DNA of 64,000 nt from Megalopta genalis (lineage: Eukaryota; Arthropoda; Insecta; Hymenoptera; Halictidae): the NCBI RefSeq assembly GCF_051020955.1, contig NC_135014.1:3232501-3296500 (forward strand), read 5' to 3'. The notes under the pieces are model-generated. The model was not told the origin of the DNA and did no database searches. It saw only the letters and a list, made by a program, of their open reading frames with translations. A program made the position numbers and the translations under genes. The stretch's first letter is position 1, and every line of letters starts with the position of its first letter. Shown one piece after another: positions 24,501 through 36,300 of this stretch.

Positions 24501-27500
24501 GATTTCGCAGCGTGGGCGAATGTAAAATGAACGTTCTGGAGGTCGCAAATATTTGTAAACTCAAGCGGACCGATTCAAAGCTCGTTCTTTCCAGCCCCGT
24601 TTTTTCAAAGGCGACAGGCCGCGCAAAGGATCGACTGTTCCGGAGAGAAGTAAAAGGAAACCGACGAGTTCTTCCAAGTCCCGAGTGACTGAAGTAGACC
24701 AGGGGGACACTGCGTTGCAGATTTCAAGGACGGTGAGTCGAGTGACCGTTAAATTTCATTTTGCCGGGGCCACCGGAACGATCTGTTCCAATAAGTAAAG
24801 AATCCAGGCTTTACGAGCACTTAACACGTCCACGTTTGATCGTTCATATTCCCGCGAGTCACTTCAACGTCTCCGGGCAACTTCGAACCTTTCCCGGTTC
24901 TACCGGCGCGGCGCATTCGGCTCGACTTCCGAAACTTCTCGGAGCCAATTTCGTACTGAAACAAGCTGAAAATTTCATCGGAATCGACTAACGCTGTTAC
25001 CAGATACAAACAATTAACCCTCGGACTGCAGCTACGGGGTATTTTTACTCGATTTTCCGCGATTCAATAGCACCGGATGAAAAAGGTATCGGCAGACCTC
25101 TTGGGTCGCTATAACAGTTTTATCACTGGGCTAATTAACTTTCTTCTAGACTAAACGACTGAGACGAATTTTTTCGACACGTTAGAGGCACCGATTTATT
25201 ATAAAGTCAGTAAGAAAAAAAATGTTTTAGTTATTGTCTAGTTGACTGGTCTTTCTACAAACTCATCTCAGAAAAAATTCAAGTCATTCAGTTCAGTTTC
25301 AGAAAAGTTATTGCATTTTAGAAGTGTGTGCCAATACCTTTTTTACACACTGTAAATAAACGGCTGTTACATTAGGAACAAGGAAAAAACTGTTAAAAAC
25401 TGTTCATGAGTTAAGGAGTCACAATTTTATTTCGTATTTAATATCAATTGTACATTAAATTTCTTTTTAAAATCTATTCCAAATTATAAATCTAATTTTT
25501 ATTATTCTTTACATACATTTAATTTTTATTATTCTTTATATACATTTAATTTTCATTATAAATTTGTATATAAATTTAATTTTTATTACAAAGCATATCA
25601 ATTTATTTTTATCACAAATTTGTACATAAATTTAATTTTTATTATAAAGAATAAAAATAAAAATAAAAATAAAAAACCGTATTATAAAGAATAAAAACCG
25701 TTATAAAGAAATAAAACCGTAAAGAATAAAAACCTTGGCGTGGCTCAGTAATTCTCGCTTGGTTCGCGGCGTCAGGTATCCTAACTCGGATTCGATCTGC
25801 CGTTTCCTTAGGACAGTGACAACGTTGGCCCGATGACAGACGCCACTGTGAAGGTGTCGCGATACAGGGTAGTGAATTACGACGGCCGACAGTACGAGGT
25901 GCTCGACGACTTGGTCGTAAGCGAAGACCATCGATTACTCGTGAGGACAGCGTCCGACTACGAGGTCGACGAGAAATTCACGCGTCGCGGCGACGGTACC
26001 GACATGTTGCTGAATTCCAATGGAGAGCTGATTGTCGGATTCCCCGGTAGGTCCCGGCCATTCCCGCTATTTTGTCGAATCAATTCTAATTCCTTCCGCC
26101 CCATTCTCCTTGCCCGTCGAAATTTCATACGGTTTTACAAAGCCAATATTAATGCTCAAATTATGGTTCCCGACGTCGACGTCCCATCAAAGTAATGAAC
26201 CGCAGCTCATGTACACGCGCATACAAAACCGCTTATAATTATTCAAACGACGAAGTGTCTACGGTCCCCGACGCTTTTGAAATGCAAATACAAATGTAAC
26301 CCGTTACAGTTACCATAATTGATTCGTTGTCAAAATAATTAACACTCTTCCATTGTATCGTGATCGCGATCACCCGTGGTCTGATCATTTGCGAGGCAAT
26401 GGCTTCGCTGTGAAGTGTAATCTGAATTATAAAAGACATGGGAATGATTAATAGAGTAAATTCTCCTCAATTGTCCCTCAACTTGTAAACAGAAATGGAT
26501 AATTTAGGAAAAGGAGATACGATTATTCGAGCCTCGCAGCTCGATTTCATAGTTGTGGACAACCGGCGACTATAAAAACGAGCCGCGGGGCTCGAATAAT
26601 CGTGTCTCCTCCTCCCAAGTTGTCCATTATTATATATATTTTATATAATAAACCATTGGGGATTAAACAATGACCAACGACGATGTTGTGGCCGATACAA
26701 ACGATAATTGAGCCGTTTATTTTGAAAGTGGCATAAGTCACTTTTTCAAAAAAATCGAGTTAATGGTATCACTAGTTACAACTGAACGGTATCTTTTCAT
26801 TTTTTAAAAATTTGCAATCAATAAGTTGAGAACTATTGAGATTTGTTCGAGAGAAGATTTGCTAATTAACGGTATAACAAACACATGTTTATTTTGAAAG
26901 TGGCGTAAGTCGCTGTACTCAGGAAATTCATTGCGGGGCTTAGTGTAAAAGAAATAGAAACGTGTGATAAGTGTGTGTGAAGTGTTGTTTTGAATTATTT
27001 TCAGTATTTTTAAAAAACTTGTGATCACTGGACTTATTTTTATAAGTGCGAAAGAATAGTGAAGTTTTGTAAATTATATTATAGCGATGTGGCGGCTACC
27101 TCCAGACCCGCCAGCAGATGGCTATAAAATATTTTATAAACTAACTTTAAATGAAAAAGATGAATTTCTAACTTTGGATTTGTCAGCAAAAAGAGGAAGA
27201 CCTAGGCGTTATTCACAAATAGAAATGGATCCGTTATACGCTGGATCTCGTCCTGTTTCTTCAGCAAAATACAAAGACACGATGGACTTGCTTAATTATA
27301 TACCCCCAATATACCACAGTTATTTAAAAAATTTGAAACAAAACACGATTTCCGAGGACTTAATCACTCCTATCGATGACGAAAATTAAATTGAACCGAT
27401 GTATTTTCATATAAATTACTTATACTTATGTTTCAAAATGTACTAATTAATTTTGTATTTTATGAATATTAAAATAAAAAATACTTAAATCAAACATTTA

Positions 27501-30283
27501 TATTAAATATGTTCATGGTATAAATTATTATTATACATGTAATTTATTCAACAATTTTAGTAAATCACTGTCCTTTCAAAACATCACTTCGGTAAAATAC
27601 GTCGGACAAAATTAATATATGTCAGTCATTTTTCTAAACTATTTATTTTGAAAGTGGCTTAAGTCACTTTACCGTAATAAAAAGTGGTGATTTTTTCATG
27701 TTTATACGAAATTATTTATACTGAGAAAAATATCAGTATCCTGAGATAACAAATACAAGTAAATCTTCTCGAAAGTTAGCATCCATATTTTTAAACGCGT
27801 TAAAACGCAAACGCTTAAATATATCGACTTAAAAACAAAGTGACTTTTGCCACTTTCAAAATAAACGGCTCAATTATTTATTTTTATGTACTTTTAACAA
27901 CTAATTTGCACAGATTAGTTTAACGACTAATTTTGCAATTGGTGCATAACATTTTTATTTCGTATATAAATTTCGATTCTAAGCACTACTATCTTTTTTA
28001 TTCATATTTATAAAATCGATCAATTCACTTAAGATATTGTTTGTCAAGGTAAACGCCATACTTTACAGCAGCTAAGTGTGAATTATTTAACTATAGATTT
28101 CTATCCAATATAAAAATTGTCCGCTATCAATTATAAGGAGTAAGATTTGACAGAAAATATAATTCTTTTTTAATAATTATAATAAATATAATATGATCTT
28201 TGTTTCACTTTATATATTTCGTACCGTTCATCAAACTAAAGTTTTAGTAACGTAATAACGATGCTACAATACCACCTTCTTTGTATTCGAATGTATTCCG
28301 ACTTGAGAATAGAAATACCCATCAGATTAACAAAATTGACTAAGTTCACGATAACTCGTAATCGATTTCGCTCGCGAACGTTTTATAAAATTCCGTCATT
28401 AATGCAGCGAAAATCCTCTAACGTGTCCCCGCATTTTTGTCAAGCATTTTCTCGTCGGCGACACCACGCCGTGTTATCAAGTCCCACGAATGTAAATATT
28501 TATTCTCTGCACAGGCAGGCGGGTGCGGCATTAAAATTATGCAGTGATTCACGCCCCGCGTCCTGCGAACCATTTTCCCGTAACATACATATTCGAAAGA
28601 GCCAAGTTCAGGAACTTGCAACCGAACTTTCCTCATCTCGGCTGCGTTTTGTTTGCACTTAAAAGCCGGCACCTGCAAATGTTTGTGTGACCGGCAAAAA
28701 TTACGTTCTCATCGTTCGTCGTCTCTGTTCAATGACGTTTTCAATCGTCGCTGAAATTATTATCTCATTGGAGAAGAAAATCGTGTTTGTATAGCGTCTT
28801 GTATCTGGGAACGATAGGCGTTGCCTACATCAATTAACTTGTCAAATACTACATCGGTCTACTTGCGAAGTTCTAATGTCAATATCGATCAGATCTATTA
28901 GCATTACTCTGGTAGAAAGAGATCCTATCTGCGAAGTCTGAATTCTAGGGATGGATAAAATCCTACGAAACATTTGTTCAACGAGCTCTTCTTGGAGTGC
29001 AAGTTTCATTCGAAACGTTAACATTTCGATAAATATTCAACATTTAGGAAGCTCGAGAAGCTGGAATTTAATTTAGTAAAGAAGCGTAATTAATGATGGA
29101 TAAAATTGTTTTACAAAATACGTAAAATCATACGAAGCCATTTGTATATGATGAGTTTTTATATTAATGTCAAGATATTTTTAAATATCTTTACAAGTCT
29201 GTAATGAGTGAACGGTGAACTAATAATACCACGTCGCATTGTAATTAAACTTTTTATTAATCTTATGGATTTTAAATAGAAATGCATAATGCATTTTTGA
29301 AAGAAATAACTACGTTAATACATTCAAGATATGCATTCCTTATGTACTTATATATAATATATGATCAATATTAATATCATTATTAATATAATGAATATTA
29401 ATTATATATTACATAAGGAATGTAGTAATTAACATAGTTGTCCTTTTTGAAAATGTATTACGACGTTTCTATTTAAGATACATTGAATTAATAGAGATTT
29501 TAATTGCAATGTAAAGTGGTATTATCAATTAGATACATATAGAACTTTCAGAATTTGCTAAACAGTGGCAAGAAAATGTTCATAGAGGAATGTGCGTCGA
29601 GAAGAATATTTCTTACGTGGGTAAAAAGAAAGTGATAAGAAAAGCAATTGATAAGACGGGATTCGGGTGACTGGTTCGTATCCGACGATTCGTTTCCAAT
29701 TATCCGCCGTGATTGCGAAACTTCCCGGTCCATCATCGGCCAGGTAAAGTTGAATGATTTTATGTCACCTTAGACTGTGGAAAGTTCCTCTGTTAGAAGA
29801 GTTTGCTCCATTTACGACAATGTCGGCTTTAATATAACTGCGGGAGCCTTGAGCGCTTTTAAATTCATTGCCTTCTGAACTAGCTCCGCGAGAATTCGTC
29901 GAAAGCAGTTATGTGGCCGCTCTCGATGTACATTTACGTTGAGTTTATTGAAAAATGTACAAAGTTAAATGGAACATTTTCAATTTCTCGAGAAGTTCAC
30001 CGGAACGTTTGACATTATAATACAATTAATTCCACTCGCGGGTGCAATCTCGATTGCGCGCAATGTCGGGACTAGATTTTCACCGTGTAAAATCATTGCG
30101 CGTCATTTAAAACATGCTTTTATTCCACGAGATTGTAAAGAGTTGGAACAATACGATAGAGTACAGTATCCGAAGTTTTATTTTTGCCATATACTGGTAC
30201 CAAAACTATTGGGATTATGGCTTGGATTATTTCTCAAATGAACATGATATTAATTTTTTTTCTTCAAAGTTTTATTTTTACTA

Positions 30284-30330
<47 letters not shown>

Positions 30331-33300
30331 ACACATACAAGTAAATCTTCTAGAAAGTTAGCATCCATATTTTTAAATGTGTTAAATCGCAAACCCTTAA
30401 ATATATCGACTTAAAAACAAAGTGACTTATGCCACTTTCAAAATAAACGGCTCATTTAATGCTAATTCGACTGGATCAAAAGCTTTAATATTACGAAATC
30501 TTGTAAAACGTTTGGCGTGGCGGTCGATATATCAACCTAACAAGAATCAGTATTTAGTCAATTACATATTGAAATATAACAAATTTTAAAAACTATTGTT
30601 TTTCGACTAACAGTCAAGGTCATCTTGACTTTTTTAAACGACACTCTATATTTTTGACTTCGAAAGCTATTTTATTTCATTCAAATTACAATAAGTGCCA
30701 TTTTCTATCAGGGCCATATTGTTCGTGATTTCAAGGTCGACTAGTATTTTATAATTTGATAAAACATTTTCCTATTTTCTTTCATATAAGAGAGAACTCT
30801 GGCTCACATCTGGGCGACGCGTGCACCTTTCCAATTACCAATAATAATTGCTCGCCAGCAGAAATTCGCGGACACTTTGCTCTGTGAACGGACATTCTTT
30901 GCCCAGTGCGGTCGTACCCTCAAATAATTCAAAGGTTTGTTGCATTTCAGACGGTACATGCATTATGACCGGTTACACGGTGGAAAACGAGCCAGCGACG
31001 TGCGATTGGACGGATGAAGAGGTCCTGCGATACTTCACGTCGAGGATGTGGGACGTGGAGCAGGAGGAGGAGGAGGAGGAGAACGACGAGGACTACATCG
31101 ACGGCTCGTTTTCGAATCTGAAAAGCCACGGGGAGGCCTCCTCGGAGCCGGTGCACCGCGATATCGGCGAGATATTGATCGCGGACAGCTTTGTCTCTGT
31201 CCTGTTGACATGCCGCGCCGAGCACAAGAACTACGCGACGGTGTTCTATGATCAGTCAGCAGTTAGCTGCACCCTATCGATGCCCGACGATCTTCGAGTC
31301 AGCATATCGAGAAGTGGTCATTACAAAGTTTCGATGGCGGACGGAGTTAATCTAAAGGTAATCGAAACCAGCGGGATGAGATTTCCCCGGGAAGCCGGCT
31401 ATCTAATGCGGAGGAATCCCGGCTCGGACGGTGACACATATTTTATACCGCGATCCCAATGAACTTCCTCAGGGATTGTTCTGCGAAAAACTCGTCCACG
31501 ATTCGCTTGGTCATATAACTCTCTATAAACAATGATCGTTGGACTGCGGATTCGATTTAACGATCATGTTAAATTTTTTTTCAATTTTATTATACATATA
31601 TTTGATAGAATCCCCCTTTGAAATCCTAAAAATCTTCGTCATATGCTTGTTACCGAGATCTTATTATTAGTTTTGTTAATATTAAAAGGTTTTCTTAAAA
31701 AGTAGATTTTTCAAACTGATTTTCCACCGCTAGGTGTGTGAGTAAAACTAGATTCACGCATAGTGGCGTGAATTACATCTTCCTCGCAGTGAGAAATAAG
31801 AAATGTTATTGTTAACTAACATGGATATCGTTTACTGATTAAATTTATTGTTAAGATAATTTAGAGTTTATAATATTGTTCGCTAGTCTTTTTAACATTT
31901 TATCTGTTTTCATTATATTACGAGCCGAGGGCCAGGCAGGTTGGCTGGCCGAAGGTTGCATGCAATTGGGATTTTTGATAGGGGTGCGTAGACCAGCCGA
32001 TGCTTATTTCGGCACGGGTGGCTACCTTTAAGGTTAGAGTAGGGTGGTAGAAAGACAAGATCCCTGAAGAATACTTAATTTCTATACAAAACACTTCTCT
32101 GCCAGATTTTCGAAAATATCTTAGAAATAATAGTTATTCTGAAAAAATACGCTATGTATATTACGTATCGCTTAAAACAACATAATCAATAATTGATTTA
32201 TTTTAAGTACAGCCTTATGAAAAAGATTCGCATTTTCTTACTTTATGCCACTTTCCCATCCCCACAACATTTTATTTGTCTGATTCATCTTCCTTCTCAT
32301 ACACCATATGGCTCGCTCCTAACGAGAGTGTGCAAAAGAACTGCTACTATCACTCAGCTTACAAATACTTGCTGAACTAGCTAATGATGTCAAACCTCTT
32401 CTGGGTGGCGACAGTATCTCTATTTATCAGTAACTCAACCACACGAGAGTAACCTCGTCAACTAGCAGTAAACAAAATTGTCTTGCCACGATCATCTTTT
32501 TTATTAAAATAGGCCTTTTTTCATTTACCAGAAATTTAACTATCTCCAAGTGACCATAGTTAGTAGCCAAGAGCAAAAGTGTCTCACCATCATCATCTTT
32601 AGTATTAAAATCGGCCTTTTTTTCATTTATCAGAAATTTAACCATGCCCAAGTTACCAAAAGCAGCAACGATGTGCAAGACTGTCCTGCCATCATTGTCT
32701 TATTACGAGCCGAGGGCCAGGCAGGTTGGGTGGCCGGAGGTTGCATGCAATTGGGATTTTTGATAGGGGTGCGTAGACCAGCCGATGCTTATTTCGGCAC
32801 GGGTGGCTACCTTTAAGGTTAGGATAGGGTGCGTAGACCAGCCGATGCTTATTTCGGCAAGGTAATATTCGGTTTTAAGGTAAGGATAGTATTAGGAGAA
32901 GTTGGTATTAGGCTGCCTCATAACTTTGCAAGAAGAGAAATAAAGATATATCTCGAGCGGTAAAGATATATCTTTGTGGGTTATACCAACTACTACTTCG
33001 AAATAGGAAATGGAAATAATTGAACTTGTAACCAAAGAAAATTGGTAAAAGCTAATTTATTACGCGTTTTGTGGGTTTTTACAAATATATGTAGGTGTTC
33101 GAGGACTCTATCGCGCTCTCAGCTTTTCGCACCGAGTCGGCGGGGGCTTCTGATTTGATATCTAATTACCTACTAGATTGTTCGAAGGAGAATTAAGACT
33201 CGATCTCACTAGAGTTTCCACGTCGACGAATGACTCGAAACTAGCCCGATTTCTGGTCGCGTTTGGGCTCTTTATATAGCCAGATTTTCTCTGGAAAAAT

Positions 33301-36300
33301 GGTAGTGGGGGTGTTCCTATGTGGTCCGATTGCAGAAACGTTCGTCGTCGTACCCCCTTGGAGGTACTCGACTCGCGATATACAAATGAACACCCGGCTG
33401 GCTGGCGCCAGCCTGGCGTATGCCTTCGGGAAGGAATATAAAAAGATTCTCCGTACGTTACAATTATCATGTTATGTTTTTTTAATTATTGTATTATATT
33501 ATTGCTATTTTATTATTTCACATTCTGTTAATGTATTTATATAAACGCGGACACTATTTCATTTGTAACGGAACAGATTAATAAAGTAATGCTAATATCG
33601 AATACAAATTGAAAAATGTCTGTTTTAAGCTATAATGAAGATTGAGACAAAAATTCTTAACGCGATTAAAATTATTGCGAACAAAATTTACGAACTATTT
33701 CAATTTATTGTCATCAAAGTTACTGTACTGACAAAGACAAGTAGGTCAGACCCAAAACTCTAGGGGCATCAGAAAAATGTGAGCACTTGTTTCAAAGGAT
33801 TTAAAATAAGTTAAGGACTTATTTAAGAATTTACAATAATTTAGGGATTTATTTTCAACTTATGTCAACTTTATCTAGCATAAAGATCCGCAGTCTAATT
33901 ATGATGCATGCTCGACTTATGAAATCAATTCGATCATTCTCTGTGAAAGAGACTGTCTAATATCTTTAGAATCGATCACAGTAAGTTTAGTTAGCGTTAA
34001 ACACCCTGTGTTGCGTCAGACAACGCGCTAGACGCAGTTCATGGAAAATCAGAGACGAACACATCCAAGAAAACAGAACACAATAACAGGAGACAAACGT
34101 CGTGTTAGTATCGAGTATCCGTCAACTCATCGACACCGTTCGAATTTCCATTAGATCGAGGAAGAGGCCCTGTCATTCGAGGGCAACACGTGCGCCACTT
34201 GTGGCAGCCGGTCAACGTCCACCTACAACTTTTACCCTCTGGAGGTGAAGCGCGTCGTATTCAGAAGCGTCGACGTCTCTGGAAATATCTTCGAGGTGAG
34301 AGACGACGGGGCGACCCACTATCGCCGCAGAAGACAGCAGAAGTTCGGTTCGAGCGCGAACGTTGCCGAGGACGAAGGCGACGACGAAGAGGAGGAGGAC
34401 GGGCACATAGGAAACGAAAACTTCGAGAATGACTGCGATCACAGCGGAGGTCGCGAGGCCGGCGGATGCAGGCTGTTCTCGATGAATCGTGATCTGACAG
34501 CTTACGAGTACCATCATCGATCGACCACCGACCACGTGGAGGCGGCCAATGTTCTCGATAACGAGACCAGCGGCGTGATCTCGTATCCGGCAGCGCGACG
34601 ATCGAACCTCGGTCGGCTGATTACGCTCGAGACGCGGAAACCTGAGTCACGATCAAAGGCAGCGCTATCATTTCGGGTTAGATAATCGGAATAGTTTGCC
34701 GCCGTTTGTTTCCCAGAATACCACGGTCGCCGCACGGTTGCTTACTCGGGCAAAGTAGCCTTTGAATTTCAGCCAACGGGAAAAGAAAATTGCGGGGACG
34801 CGGAGGGAATTGTACGATCTCTGGTTGGTCTTTTTCGTTCGGGGGATAAGACGGGTTGGATCAGAATTCGGTATTATTCGTATACAGTTTTATTCGAAAT
34901 ATCTTTCGAATGAATTCTTCGAATATTTTATTCTGAAACGTTATTCGGATAAAATGTTATTCGAAGAATTTATTCGGAATATTTCACGAATAAGATTTTA
35001 TATGATATATTATACGAATTAAATTTTGTTCGAAGATTTTATTCGAGATAACGAACAAAGTATCGATCGAAGAATTTAGTCGAGATAATATACGAATAAA
35101 ATTTGATTCGTAATATTACTCGAATAAAGTTTGATTCGAGAAATATTTCGAATGAATTCTTCGAATAAAATTGTATTCGTTACACGTTGTACGAGTAAAA
35201 GCATTGATAACAATATTTGAGAAACTATTGGAAATAGTTCATGAAATACTTTATTTGACGAGAGATAAGAACACGTATTGAAAACAGCTGTTTATATCTT
35301 GGTCAAGGAAATTATTAACTGAAATAGTATTTCATGTGTCTAAATTTCTATTAATTATTTGAGATTACGATTAATATCTATGACAGTAAGTAAACAAACC
35401 TATAGGAAAAGTAGAAAAGTGAAAAATTGCTGTCCGAATAGTCGTACGAGCGTATTTGTTTGTTGTAATAACAATGTAATAATTTTGTTGAGAATAGGAA
35501 TGCAAAGTGAGGCCGACGAACTTCGACAGAACGGATTTGATCAGAAGTACATATGCCATTCCGTACGACTGGCTGTTTCCTTTCGGGAGGAAAGGCAACG
35601 GGATTTGGAAGAACACACATGACCAACCGTTCCGTTGTGAAACAGATAACAGTATGCCGAAATTATTGGAGTTACGTGTTCTGTATGGTTTCAAGAAGCC
35701 CGGAGAAAACGCGGTGATAAATATACAAAGGGCCCTCGGCCGCTATTGGATGTCCGTGAGTGAATTCATGATCTTTTTATGGGACCACTGATTAACGAAA
35801 CTGAATCTGAACTCTTTTGCATCTTAACCATCGAGTCTGTGTCAGACTGTCATTAAGATATACCGTGTCAAAAAAATTACAGCAAAGAAAAATTTTCGTT
35901 AAAAATTGGCCAACTTTGACTAACGATAACTCCACGAAAAATCATCGTGGGATGACGACTATTTTCTTTAAAATTCGAGCTTGAAACCTCTGTCTTAAGA
36001 TATTGTTTCTGGATTTTAAGTTTGGCGCAGCCTCACCACTGTAACCATTCAACTGTGAGACGATGTTTCAAAATGTTGTTATATAAAATACGAAAAGAAA
36101 AACAATTATTACGTGATTCGCTAATATTTTCCGCGAACACAAATCACTTACTTCGATATGTTTCATTATGTTTCGATACTCGTATGAACGGTCAATACAT
36201 TCACGTATCGAAACATTTATTTTCACACGAAAATGCAGAAACATTCACGTTTTCTGTAACAAAGTGACATGCTACCGCTACAATATTCACAGCTGTCGAG

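Noticed and set aside
28261..28662. 133-codon open frame inside SPAG17 intron 7
   Set aside because: Opposite strand is also open, composition is mixed and no motif is recognisable; treated as chance.
31358..31462. Read-through extension of SPAG17 exon 8
   Set aside because: The frame stays open for 34 more codons, but GTAATC at 31358 is a strong donor and exon 9 resumes the conserved sequence in the matching phase.
33263..33544. 93-codon frame over the end of the LTR-like element
   Set aside because: Also seen as a shorter frame in the sister copy, crosses the element border and has no domain.
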